A stretch of 64,000 nucleotides of DNA, taken from Nevskia sp964451925 (GTDB lineage Bacteria; Pseudomonadota; Gammaproteobacteria; Nevskiales; Nevskiaceae). The stretch covers positions 1-64,000 of the forward strand of contig CAYVKA010000018.1 in the NCBI GenBank assembly GCA_964451925.1, in the 5' to 3' direction. This document shows positions 34,750-43,730 of this stretch, piece by piece. The notes below the pieces were generated by a model. That model ran no database searches. It had not been told where the DNA came from and worked only from the letters and a program-made list of their open reading frames with translations. Made by a program: the position numbers and the translations under genes. The stretch's first letter is position 1. Each line of letters opens with the position of its first letter.

Positions 34750-37026
34750 GTGCACAAGACTGTTGTGCGGCTGCTGTTGCTGCTGTCGGGCGCTGTTGTC
34801 CTGGCGGCCTGCGGCCAGAGCAGTTCCGTTGCCGGCAGCGGCTCCGGCGGCTCCACGCTGATCCGGGTGCTGTCGAACCGGGCGGACCTGATCAGCGGCG
34901 GCGATGCGCTCATCGAGGTGGCGCTCTCGGGGCACGCGCCGTCGGAAGTCAGGGTCTTCCTGAACGGCGGCGACGTCACCCGGCATTTTTCCCTGGATCC
35001 GCAGGGCCGCTTCCTGGGCCTGGTTCAGGGCATGAGCGTCGGCGCCAACACCATCAGCGCCACCGTCGGCGGCGACAGCGGCAGCGCCACCATCGTCAAT
35101 CACCCCAGCGGCGGGCCGGTCTTCTCCGGACCGCAGCTCCAGCCGTGGACCTGCCAGTCCACCGCGGTGGACGCGCAGTGCGGCCAGGCGCCCACCTACC
35201 AGTACTTCTACCTCTCCTCCGATCCGCTCAAGGCCGGGATGCAGGCGTACGACCCGGCGCACCCCGCCAGCGACGTGGCGCAAACCACCACCGACCAGGG
35301 CGTGACCTTGCCCTTCATCGTGCGTCTGGAGACCGGCTACCTGGACCGGGACCAGTACGCCATCGCCGTGCTCTACCAGCCGGGCCGGGACTGGAGCGCG
35401 GTGCAGCCGCAGCGGCAGTTCAACCACAAGCTGCTGATCATGCACGGCCATGGCTGCGGCGTGGCCTACGAGAGCGCCGCTGCGCCCAGCGTGCTGAGCT
35501 ACGCCCCGGCCAACGTGCTGGGCCTGGCCGGCATCAACCTCACCCTGCCGACGCAGATCGTCCCGGACAGCGCCATCCATGCCCTCGGCAGGGGCTACGC
35601 CGTGCTGTCCACCGCCCTGGACAACAGCGACCACAACTGCAATGTCGCGCTGCAGGCCGAGTCGCTGACGATGGCCAAGGAGCACCTGATCGAAGCCTAT
35701 GGCACCCTGCGCTACACCATCGGCAGCGGCTGCTCGGGCGGCTCGCTCGCCCAGCAGCAGATCGCCAATGCCTACCCGGGCATCTATCAAGGGGTGGTCA
35801 TCACCTGCTCGTTCCCCGATGCCTGGAGCACCGCCACGCAGTTCGCTGACTACCACCTGCTGCTGAACTACTTCAGCGACCGCTCGACTTGGGCCGCGGG
35901 CGTCTCATGGCCGGAACCGCAGCAGGCGGCGGTGATGGGGCATATCTCCACCCTGAACGCCAAGGTCAGCGAGTCGGCGCAATTCCACGTCGCGGTGCCC
36001 ACCGACCCCTGCGCCGGCACCACCGCGCAAAACCGCTATGATGCGAAGACCAACCCGGGCGGGATCCGCTGCACCATCACCGACGCGGCGATCAACCTGC
36101 TCGGCCCGCGCCCGCCGGAACTGTGGACCGACAGCGAAAAGGCCGCCGGCCACGGCTTCGCCGGCTTTCCGGTCGACAACGTCGGTGTGCAATACGGCCT
36201 CTCCGCCCTCAAGTCGGGCCAGATCAGCGCCGCCCAGTTCGTGGACCTGAACCTCAAGATCGGCGGCCTGGATGCCGACACCAACCACATGGCCTCCCGC
36301 ACCGCCGCGGTCGAGCCCGCGCTGGCCAATGCCTATCGCGCCGGCATGATCAACGAGACCACCCACTACGACCGGACCGCCATCATCGACTGCCGCGGCC
36401 CGGACCCCGGCCTGTTCCATGATGCTTACCGCGCTTTCGCCATCCGCGCCAGGCTGGATGCCGCGCACGGCTCGCACGCCAACCAGGTGATCTGGGAAGG
36501 GCCGTTCCTGATTGTCGGCGACAGCGCTTGCAACGTGAACGGCCTCGATGCCATGGACCGCTGGCTGGCGGCGGTGGAGAGCGATTTGGACGACATCCCG
36601 ATTGCCCGCAAGCTGGTCGCCGACAAGCCCGGGAACATCACGGACGAGTGCTGGAGCGGCATCGGGGTCAAGCTCGGCGACGGGCTATGCGGCGAGCTGG
36701 TCGTGCCGATCTTCGCCACACCACGTATTGTCGCCGGCGACGCCATCACCACCGACACCAACAAATGCCAGCTCAAGCCGCTTGACCGCGCCAGGGACTA
36801 TGGCGCGGCGACGTTCACCGACGCGCAGTGGGCGCAGCTGCAGGCATTGTTCGCCGATGGGGTTTGCGATTTCAGCAAGCCCGGGGTGAGTCGGCAGCCG
36901 ACGATTGCCTGGCAGACTTACGAGGGAAATGGCGCAGCGGTCCTCTATGGTGGTGCGCCGCTGCCGCCCGCACCGCCGAACTCCGGCGGCGGGTGGGCCG
37001 GCCCGGCCTTCGCATCGTTTCAATGA
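34750..37026 (+). CDS. DUF6351 family lipoprotein, serine-hydrolase-like (copy 2)
   Basis: 758-aa paralogue of the gene at 28017. Lipoprotein signal (VLAAC, Cys21), Ig-like start (IRVLSNRADLISGGDALIEVALS), LLIMHGHGCG, TALDNSDHNCNVALQAESL and the GCSGG elbow (Ser329) in TIGSGCSGGSLAQQQ. Long stretches such as YRAFAIRARLD and VGVQYGLSAL are identical or nearly so in both copies. Start is GTG at 34750 after GGGAGAG. The MaoC gene follows after 42 bases in the same direction. Confidence 0.84.
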   Translation: MHKTVVRLLLLLSGAVVLAACGQSSSVAGSGSGGSTLIRVLSNRADLISGGDALIEVALSGHAPSEVRVFLNGGDVTRHFSLDPQGRFLGLVQGMSVGANTISATVGGDSGSATIVNHPSGGPVFSGPQLQPWTCQSTAVDAQCGQAPTYQYFYLSSDPLKAGMQAYDPAHPASDVAQTTTDQGVTLPFIVRLETGYLDRDQYAIAVLYQPGRDWSAVQPQRQFNHKLLIMHGHGCGVAYESAAAPSVLSYAPANVLGLAGINLTLPTQIVPDSAIHALGRGYAVLSTALDNSDHNCNVALQAESLTMAKEHLIEAYGTLRYTIGSGCSGGSLAQQQIANAYPGIYQGVVITCSFPDAWSTATQFADYHLLLNYFSDRSTWAAGVSWPEPQQAAVMGHISTLNAKVSESAQFHVAVPTDPCAGTTAQNRYDAKTNPGGIRCTITDAAINLLGPRPPELWTDSEKAAGHGFAGFPVDNVGVQYGLSALKSGQISAAQFVDLNLKIGGLDADTNHMASRTAAVEPALANAYRAGMINETTHYDRTAIIDCRGPDPGLFHDAYRAFAIRARLDAAHGSHANQVIWEGPFLIVGDSACNVNGLDAMDRWLAAVESDLDDIPIARKLVADKPGNITDECWSGIGVKLGDGLCGELVVPIFATPRIVAGDAITTDTNKCQLKPLDRARDYGAATFTDAQWAQLQALFADGVCDFSKPGVSRQPTIAWQTYEGNGAAVLYGGAPLPPAPPNSGGGWAGPAFASFQ

Positions 37027-37068
37027 AACCGATCTGGCGAGCTTGATTGCCCCGGCGAGCGGACAACC

Positions 37069-37569
37069 ATGCCCATTCACGTCAACAAAGAACGTTTGCG
37101 CGATTTTCTCAATCAGCGAAGCCAGGCTTCGGAATGGCTGCTGGTGGATCAACGGATGATCGACGCCTATGCACACCTTACCCGGGACCGGCAATACATT
37201 CACGTGGACACGGAGCGGGCGAAAAGCAGCCCCCTGGGCGCCACCGTTGCCCACGGCCTGCTGACCCTGTCCTTGATGCCCGCGTTACTGGCGCCGATTC
37301 AGTTGCGGCCGGGCGGCGGCGCAATGGAGCTCTTTTGCGGACTCGATCGCCTGCGATTCATCGAGCCGGTGCGCGTCAATTCACGCATTCGCGCGCGCAC
37401 CACGCTGATCAACATCACGGACATATCGCCGGTGCGTGTATTACTGCGGACCCGGGTGGTCGCCGAAATAGAGCGCGCCTGCAAGCCGGCCCTGGAAGCC
37501 GAGTCGCTGTCGATTTGGGTGATGGATGGTTTGAACAATGGCCCAGACAGCATTGCAAATAGCAAGTGA
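37069..37569 (+). CDS. MaoC family dehydratase
   Basis: 166-aa hot-dog-fold hydratase. The catalytic hydratase-2 motif is present: DRQYIHVDTERA, then GATVAHGLLTLSLMP, giving the Asp/His pair. MaoC proteins hydrate enoyl-CoA to (R)-3-hydroxyacyl-CoA or the reverse. It is the only obviously cytosolic, CoA-linked gene in the island and lies directly after a DUF6351 hydrolase gene, which fits handling of hydroxyacyl units released outside the cell. That link is inference. Confidence 0.87.
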   Translation: MPIHVNKERLRDFLNQRSQASEWLLVDQRMIDAYAHLTRDRQYIHVDTERAKSSPLGATVAHGLLTLSLMPALLAPIQLRPGGGAMELFCGLDRLRFIEPVRVNSRIRARTTLINITDISPVRVLLRTRVVAEIERACKPALEAESLSIWVMDGLNNGPDSIANSK

Positions 37570-38039
37570 CCGGAACAAGGCGGCTTGGACTTGAACGGTG
37601 CGGCCTGCTTTCGGTTGGCCAAGCGTCACTGCAATGCGTCTTCACGGCCACCGCCACCTGATTGCTGCCGCCCCCTATCAGGTTTGCGCGGCAGTCGTCA
37701 CCACCAAACAAGACCGTGCTGGGGCAGCCAGGGCCCGAGTGCCGGCCTGCGACCCTTCTGATCGCAGGTCCGGCCAAAATGTGAGCTGCATCACATTCTT
37801 CCGCCATTTCCATACCAGGTGATACTCTGTGCCGCGCCATCGCCCGGAGCGAGCCGGCCGGCGTCTGTCGAATAGACTGCCTACGAGCACGGACACTGAT
37901 TCCGTCGCAAGAATCACACTGGCTGAACGCGCTCGGCGGCCAACTGCGCGCGCCGCCGTCGGCGAGATACGTTGCGTTACCTGTGGACAGCCAGGGTAAG
38001 GACGTCCACAAGCAAGGAAGGCGGTCCAAAGGGGAAAAA
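37570..38039. other. 470-base intergenic region with CRP-type site
   Basis: No gene seen. Contains the CRP-type dyad described separately, a -10-like GATACT at 37821-37826 and a GGGGA just before the next start. It marks the boundary between the hydrolase island and the following uncharacterised genes. Confidence 0.6.
37777..37798 (+). promoter_or_regulatory. Near-consensus CRP/Vfr binding site
   Basis: Core TGTGA-GCTGCA-TCACA is a perfect match to the CRP half-sites, flanked by AAA and TTC as in the consensus. Its centre lies about 45 bases before the start expected from the GATACT -10 box, near the class II activator position. The likely target is the DUF4034-like gene downstream. Confidence 0.7.
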
Positions 38040-40148
38040 ATGGGACGAGTGTCATTGAACGGATGGCGCGGGGCGCGGCGTTGCGATGAAGCACCGCGAG
38101 TGCCAGCAATGAACAGGGCTGCCGGTTGCGCTTTTTGGGCCTTGCCGTGGACCAAGCTGATGGTGCTGGTGCTGAGCGCCGTCATGTCCTGTGCCTTTGC
38201 GGACTCATCGGAATCCCAGCCGTTGAAGCTGGTGCGCAGCGCGATCAGCAGGGTGGAAGGAACCGACGGCAAGCCGACGCAGGCGTCGTCCTTCGCCGTC
38301 AAGGACCACATTTACTACTTCACCGAGGTTTCCTGGGATGACACCCAGAGGGCCGCCGGCAAGCACCAGCTGTCCTACAAATGGTACACGGGGAATCGGA
38401 TCGCTTTCTCCTTCGCCGACGCCCGGGACTTTCCTGCACTACCGAATTTCTGGTCGGCCTGGATCTCCGGCGGGCACCTCGGGCCCGGGCATCACAAGGT
38501 CGAGTTGTACGTGGACAACGCGTTGTTCGACTCGCAGGAGTTCGACATCCTGGACGTTGCCCAGCCGGACGAACTGCAGATACGGGATTCGATCAAGGGT
38601 CAGGCGGCGGATTTATTGAAAGCCGGTGATTTCGTGGCTTTCGATCAGATCGCCACACAGTTCCGCCAGTCCGGCGAGCGCACTCCCGCTGGAGACTGGA
38701 AACTGGCCCAGTTGTATATCGGCGTGAAGAATGCCGGCCCGGATAATCCTGACGACCCGCAGTGGCAGCTGCTGGACAGCGTCTCCAGCCAATGGCTGCG
38801 GGCGCATCCCGACTCCCCGACGGCCGTGGTGGTCCGCGCCAAGGTTCTGCTTGCGCACGCCTGGGCCTATCGGGGAGGGGGCTATGCCTCCGAAGTAACG
38901 GAGAGCGGATCGGCGCGTTACCACGACCTGATGGAGCAGGCTCGCGACGTGCTCGACAGCCACAAGGCGGTCGCCGCCAGTGATCCGGAGTGGGACGCGA
39001 TCCGCATCGACCTCATCCGTCAGCAGGGCGGGGATTCCCAAGCCGTTTTGAATGCAGCGGCCGAGGCGCTCGGCCGGCAACCGTACTACTACCCTATTCA
39101 CAACTCGGCCGTGATGTCGCTGATGCCTAAATGGGGTGGCTCCGAAGAACTGCTCAAGCAATACGTGCAAATGGCCCTGGACCGGTCCGCGGCGCGTGAG
39201 GGAACACAAGCCTATGCACGCATTTACCATTTCGTCGCGCGCAATGCGCAAACCCCGCTGGACGATCTGAACACTCTGGGGGCGAAATGGCAGCCCATGC
39301 AGCAAAGTCTGGACGAGATCCTGCGCGCCTACCCCGACTCCTTCAACCGCGACGGCGCGCGCGCAATGGCTTGCTGGGCCGGCCAGGCGGAGTACTACAA
39401 ATCCCTGGGTCGCCGCACATCCTTGAATACGCCGCCGGTGGCCTGGTGGGATACCCCGGAGTGGCGACGCGACTGCGACCAGGGCTTTTTTGAAGGGAAG
39501 ACCTTCGAGCAACCTGCGTCCGAGCGGCTGCAGCACTATTCCAGTTTCCTGCAAGGCTTTGGGACCGGGGTTTGGCGCGCTGTGGGCCTGACCATTGTCG
39601 TGGTGACCGGCATTCTTGAACTGGCGCTGGCGATTGCAGGGAGAAACATGTCGGGCAGGCGCGAGAACTCACGGCCGGCAGTGGCCGGCGCGGCTGGGTT
39701 CGATCCCTCGCTTTATCCGCGCACCTACCGTTTTCGGTCCGGATCGCGCTGGATCGGCACCAGAATGGCCGTGCGCATGCTGGTTCTGGGGAGTACCGTG
39801 GCCTTCCTGTTCTGGACTGTGCCCTGGCCGAATCGTGCCGAGGTCCTGCAAGTCTTCCTGGTCTGCATTGCCGTGGCGTTGCTGGGAGCCGCGATAATAT
39901 TGCGGCGGATCGCACGCCGGGTGATTCTGCATGCCGGGGGAATCGAGTTGCACGACCTCGGCGCAACTCAATATTTGAGGCGCGACCAAATTGCCGGCTG
40001 CAAAATGCGGGGGGATGAAAGCCGCGTCGGCGCGCTGGTTCTTGTCCCTAATGACACGATGGGCAAAAACCTGCGCATCGATCGGGTGAGCGGTGAGGAC
40101 GACGCCTACCGACGCTGGTTTTCTTCCTTGCCCAGACTTGATCCCTAG
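38040..40148 (+). CDS. DUF4034-like membrane protein
   Basis: About 702 aa. A signal or anchor (WTKLMVLVLSAVMSCAFA) precedes an N-terminal beta-rich domain (near residues 55-165). A helical DUF4034-like region follows, with FDQIATQFRQSGERTPAGDWKLAQLYIGV and DPEWDAIRIDLIRQQGGD. Three hydrophobic segments in the last 180 residues (AVGLTIVVVTGILELALAI; AVRMLVLGSTVAFLFW; VFLVCIAVALLGAAIIL) lead to a small cytosolic tail. Function is unknown. Start ATG at 38040 has GGGGA before it; ATG 38109 is possible. Base composition is less GC-rich than in the housekeeping genes. Confidence 0.7.
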   Translation: MGRVSLNGWRGARRCDEAPRVPAMNRAAGCAFWALPWTKLMVLVLSAVMSCAFADSSESQPLKLVRSAISRVEGTDGKPTQASSFAVKDHIYYFTEVSWDDTQRAAGKHQLSYKWYTGNRIAFSFADARDFPALPNFWSAWISGGHLGPGHHKVELYVDNALFDSQEFDILDVAQPDELQIRDSIKGQAADLLKAGDFVAFDQIATQFRQSGERTPAGDWKLAQLYIGVKNAGPDNPDDPQWQLLDSVSSQWLRAHPDSPTAVVVRAKVLLAHAWAYRGGGYASEVTESGSARYHDLMEQARDVLDSHKAVAASDPEWDAIRIDLIRQQGGDSQAVLNAAAEALGRQPYYYPIHNSAVMSLMPKWGGSEELLKQYVQMALDRSAAREGTQAYARIYHFVARNAQTPLDDLNTLGAKWQPMQQSLDEILRAYPDSFNRDGARAMACWAGQAEYYKSLGRRTSLNTPPVAWWDTPEWRRDCDQGFFEGKTFEQPASERLQHYSSFLQGFGTGVWRAVGLTIVVVTGILELALAIAGRNMSGRRENSRPAVAGAAGFDPSLYPRTYRFRSGSRWIGTRMAVRMLVLGSTVAFLFWTVPWPNRAEVLQVFLVCIAVALLGAAIILRRIARRVILHAGGIELHDLGATQYLRRDQIAGCKMRGDESRVGALVLVPNDTMGKNLRIDRVSGEDDAYRRWFSSLPRLDP

Positions 40149-40171
40149 CCCCTGTCCGGTGATGGCCGAAT

Positions 40172-40546
40172 ATGAGCAAGTGGCGACGAACCGCGAGTGA
40201 AGGCCTCCCGGAGCTGCAGAAAGTGATTTCTGCGGCCTGGTCGCCTATGTCGCTGTGGATCGAGCTGCGCCGTGAATTTGAAAGGGCTTATCGAGCCGAA
40301 GATTCAGATCGGGTTGGACGCATCATGAAGTATGCTCGCTGGTGTTGGACGGCAGATAGCGACGACACCGTTTCCGCCGTCTTGTGCGCGTTCTTCGAAC
40401 ATCTGCCTGAGGACGAAGCCATCCGAAAGGATATACCGCGCTGGTTTTCGCGCTCGGAATTTGAGCGGTTGCGCGAAGTGTTTGCATATCATGCGGGCAG
40501 CGCCATCGTTGCCGAAATCGAGCGGGGGTACGCGGCTTGGAAATGA
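40172..40546 (+). CDS. Small conserved hypothetical protein
   Basis: 124-aa helical protein: LWIELRREFERAYRAEDSDRVGRIMKYARWCWTADSDDTVSAVLCAFFEHLPEDEAIRKDIPRWFSRSEFERLREVFAYHAG. The pattern resembles small immunity-like or DUF7674-like proteins, with an acidic, Trp-rich surface. No function assigned. It follows the DUF4034-like gene after 23 bases and is probably cotranscribed. Recognition is weak. Confidence 0.6.
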   Translation: MSKWRRTASEGLPELQKVISAAWSPMSLWIELRREFERAYRAEDSDRVGRIMKYARWCWTADSDDTVSAVLCAFFEHLPEDEAIRKDIPRWFSRSEFERLREVFAYHAGSAIVAEIERGYAAWK

Positions 40547-40655
40547 GGGTTCACGGCCTGGAGCGGGGCAATGATGGCCGCTCCCAGGGCAGATGGGGCG
40601 GGCATTCCATGTGGTTCATTCGGCGCCAGGTCCCGCAATCCACGCACAAGCAACC

Positions 40656-41321
40656 ATGAAGCTTCTTCTAACTTCCGGGGGTGTCACGAATGCCAGCATT
40701 CGCGGCGCTCTGGTTGAACTTCTGGGCAAGCCGATTGCGGCGTGCAACGCCTTGTGCATTCCCACGGCAGAGTACGGACACCCAATGTGCACTCCCGCGT
40801 CCGCGTGGCGCTTCGTTGCGGGAAAGTCCCCCTCGCCGATGTGCGACCTGGGTTGGAAGTCGCTGGGCCTGTTGGAGCTGACTGCGCTGCCCAGCATTGA
40901 CCAAGGGCGCTGGGTTTCATGGATCCGGCAGGCAGATGTTTTCCTCGTGGACGGTGGCGACGCAGCCTACCTATGCCATTGGATGAGACAGTCCGGATTC
41001 GCCACTCTGCTGCCAACGCTGCCCGACAAGGTCTGGGTGGGGGTCAGCGCCGGCAGCATGGTGATGACCCCTCGGATTGGACGGGACTTCGTGAACTGGA
41101 CCGCGCCGGCCGGCAACGACAGCGCCCTGGGGATCGTAGACTTTTCAATCTATCCCCACCTGGACAACGAAGGCATGCCGGAAAACAACCTGACCAACGC
41201 GCAGCGATGGGCGGCGGGCATCGGCAATCCGGCTTACGCCATCGACGATCAGTCCGCCATCAAGGTCGTCGGCGGTGCCGCCCAGGTGGTCTCCGAGGGA
41301 CATTGGAAATTCTTTCCGTGA
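40656..41321 (+). CDS. Peptidase E-like (S51) protein
   Basis: 221-aa class I glutamine-amidotransferase-like protein of the S51 dipeptidase E group. The Ser nucleophile lies in GVSAGSM (near 130-136), preceded by VDGGDAAYLCHWMRQSG and followed by the family-typical FSIYPHLDNE. Peptidase E hydrolyses Asp-X dipeptides; this subfamily member could have another amide substrate. Start is ATG at 40656 (MKLLLTSGG), the standard family N-terminus. Confidence 0.85.
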   Translation: MKLLLTSGGVTNASIRGALVELLGKPIAACNALCIPTAEYGHPMCTPASAWRFVAGKSPSPMCDLGWKSLGLLELTALPSIDQGRWVSWIRQADVFLVDGGDAAYLCHWMRQSGFATLLPTLPDKVWVGVSAGSMVMTPRIGRDFVNWTAPAGNDSALGIVDFSIYPHLDNEGMPENNLTNAQRWAAGIGNPAYAIDDQSAIKVVGGAAQVVSEGHWKFFP

Positions 41322-41457
41322 GACCGGTGGGCCCGATCGGGGTCGGCTGAAGGCGGCGGCTCGCTGGCGTCGGCGTCCGCCTGGAGATTGTCCGCAGACC
41401 TGGGTGGGACATCCCCGGAGCTGGCGTCTGCAACCGGGTCACCGCGCCGCCACCTTG

Positions 41458-42708
41458 TCATTCGCGCGCCGCAGCCGGACTGCGGAGTACCGAACCATCA
41501 AGGCTGCCCTTACGGAACAGGAGCAACGGGGTCGCCAACATCAGGCCGCCCGCCATGGCGATCGCCCAGCGCGGGCCGATGGCGCCGGCAAGCAAGCCCC
41601 ATAGCGCGGTCATCGCCGCAATGACCAAGTTGCTGGAAATCGACCAGGCCGACAGGGTGCGCGCAACCCGGCTGCTGTCGATCTGTTCGAGCCGGTAAGA
41701 GGCGAGCAGCGGATTGAACAGTCCGCAACAGGCCACCAGTCCAAACTGCACGACAATGACCAGCGCGAGCCCCGCAACGCCCGGCTGGATGAAAGCCAGT
41801 CCCAGCGACCAGCACGCGCGCAACGCGCCAGCGGCCAGCATCACCCTGGGCTGACCGAAACGTCCAGACAGCGGCTGGGCCAATCGCGCCCCCAGCAGGC
41901 CGCCGACGCAGGGCGCTCCGAAAGCCAGGCCGTATTGCCAGGGGCGGAAGCCGAGCTGGCCCAGCATGAGCACGGCGACCAGCGGCGCGGTGGCCATGAT
42001 CAGGCCATTGACCAGAATGGTGTTGAAGAACAACGGCCGCAGCACCGGGTGGGTCAGGATGCAGCGCCAGCCTTCGAGCAGGTCAGCCGCCCGCAGGCGT
42101 GGCGCGGGCCCGCGCGCGGCGGGCGTCTCCCCGGCCCCGCGGATGGCGAGGATTCCCAGCGCCGAGAGCAGGTCGCTTGCCGCGTCGATGACCACGGTGA
42201 TCACCGGACCCAACAGCCCGACCGCCGCCCCGCCGAGTGGCGGCCCGATCGCCGTGGCCGTCCACAGCGTCGATTCCAGCCGCGCGTTTGCGATGAGCAG
42301 GTCGCCGGGCTGCACGATGGCTTTGAGGTAGGCGCCGCTGGCCGCCCTGAAAGCGATGTCGGCGGCGGCGCCGATCACGGCCACCAGAAGGAGCTGCGTG
42401 AAACCGAGCCAGCCCAGCGCAAACGAAAGCGGAATGCTGATCAGGGCGGAGAAGCGGATCAGGTCCATCGCGATCATCACCGGGCGCTTGCGGCGCAACT
42501 CCACCCAGGGGCCGAGCGGCACGGCCAGCAGGGTGCCGGCCGCCAGGCCCGCCGCCTTCAGCATCGACACGCCGGCGGCGCCGGTATGCAAAACCAGGAT
42601 CGCGATCAGTGGAAAAGCGTCAAACGCGACCCAGGTGCCGAAGGTGCTGGCCGCATACGCGGCCCAGAGCCAGCCGAATTGTGGTCCCAGGCGGCGCTGA
42701 CGGAGCAT
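41458..42708 (-). CDS. MFS transporter (MFS_3/EntS-like)
   Basis: 416-aa major-facilitator protein with about twelve hydrophobic segments. It begins with LGPQFGWLWAAYAASTFGTWVAFDAFPLIAILVLHTGAAGVSMLKAAGL and has a basic loop ELRRKRPVMIAMDLIR typical of this exporter class. The central loop (GAGETPAARGPAPRLRAADLLEGWRCI) divides the two halves. The substrate is unknown. Start is ATG at 42708. It converges on the peptidase E-like gene. Confidence 0.85.
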   Translation of the reverse strand: MLRQRRLGPQFGWLWAAYAASTFGTWVAFDAFPLIAILVLHTGAAGVSMLKAAGLAAGTLLAVPLGPWVELRRKRPVMIAMDLIRFSALISIPLSFALGWLGFTQLLLVAVIGAAADIAFRAASGAYLKAIVQPGDLLIANARLESTLWTATAIGPPLGGAAVGLLGPVITVVIDAASDLLSALGILAIRGAGETPAARGPAPRLRAADLLEGWRCILTHPVLRPLFFNTILVNGLIMATAPLVAVLMLGQLGFRPWQYGLAFGAPCVGGLLGARLAQPLSGRFGQPRVMLAAGALRACWSLGLAFIQPGVAGLALVIVVQFGLVACCGLFNPLLASYRLEQIDSSRVARTLSAWSISSNLVIAAMTALWGLLAGAIGPRWAIAMAGGLMLATPLLLFRKGSLDGSVLRSPAAARE

Positions 42709-42886
42709 GCACGTTTGACCGGTTGAGTTCGCCAGCGGGAAAGTTGCGGGCCGCGCGGAGTTTCGTGCGGGTGCCCGGCCAATCTTATACCCGGGGCTGG
42801 CGCCCCGGCCGGCGCCCTTCCATTTAACGACTCGACGATGCCATAGTGAAACACCCGTCAATGTGCAATCGCGGAGGCGACCCCGC

Positions 42887-43717
42887 TTGAACCTTGAGCC
42901 GTCCGAGATTTCCAAGGATGGAAGCCCCGCGGCAGGCGGTCCCGAACCGCGCCCGTTCGCCGCGCCCTGCCGTGCCCTGCCGGCCGATGCGCCGCTGCGC
43001 TGGATCAGGCTGGGCTGGAACGACTTGCGCCGCGCGCCGGCGCAGAGCCTGGGATACGGCCTGATGATGCTGGCGCTCACCTACGGGATCGCCGCAGTGA
43101 CCTGGTGGTGGGGCAACATCGGGCTGTACCTGGGCATGCTGTCCGGCTTCGTGTTTGTCGGCCCCTGCCTGGCCATGGGGCTGTACGCCATCAGCATTCA
43201 ACTCGAACGGGGCCAGGCATCCGGCGTGGCCGGCAGCCTGCTGGCCGCGCGCGGGCAGATCGGAAACGCGATGGTATTCGCGCTGACCCTGACCGTGGTC
43301 TTTCTGCTGTGGGCGCGCGCCGCCATGGTCCTGTACGTATTTTTCCCGGGAGGAAGCGGCAGGACGCCGGCAGACCTTCTGCTGTTCCTCGGCATCGGCA
43401 GTTCCGTCGGCGCCGTGTTCTGCTCGATCGTCTTCGCGGCCAGCGCCTTTTCGCTGCCGATGCTGATGGACCGCAAGGTCGATTCGATCTCGGCCGTGGT
43501 CAGCAGCGTCAACGCCGTCCTGTCCAACAAGAAAGCCATGCTGGTCTGGGCGTCGATCATTGCGGGTTGCGTGGTGCTGGGTCTGTTGACCGCCTTTATC
43601 GCCTTCCTGGTGCTGCTGCCCCTGCTCGGCTATGCCACGTGGCACGCCTACCGCGACGCGATTGATGCCTCGACCTGGCCGCCGCTGAACGAGCACCGGG
43701 CGGCGCAGCAGGGCTGA
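42887..43717 (+). CDS. DUF2189 family membrane protein
   Basis: About 276-aa inner-membrane protein with a soluble N-terminus and six likely helices (GYGLMMLALTYGIAAVTWWW; LYLGMLSGFVFVGPCLAMGLYAI; AMVFALTLTVVFLLWARAAM; FLGIGSSVGAVFCSIVFAASAF; AMLVWASIIAGCVVLGLLTAFIAFLVLLPLLGYATWHAYR). The pattern WIRLGWNDLRRAPAQSLGYG and the ending match DUF2189. Function unknown; relatives are linked with cytochrome oxidase loci. Start is TTG at 42887, chosen for GGAGG nine bases before; GTG 42863 is also in frame. Confidence 0.78.
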   Translation: MNLEPSEISKDGSPAAGGPEPRPFAAPCRALPADAPLRWIRLGWNDLRRAPAQSLGYGLMMLALTYGIAAVTWWWGNIGLYLGMLSGFVFVGPCLAMGLYAISIQLERGQASGVAGSLLAARGQIGNAMVFALTLTVVFLLWARAAMVLYVFFPGGSGRTPADLLLFLGIGSSVGAVFCSIVFAASAFSLPMLMDRKVDSISAVVSSVNAVLSNKKAMLVWASIIAGCVVLGLLTAFIAFLVLLPLLGYATWHAYRDAIDASTWPPLNEHRAAQQG

Positions 43718-43730
43718 GCCGGCGCCGGCC

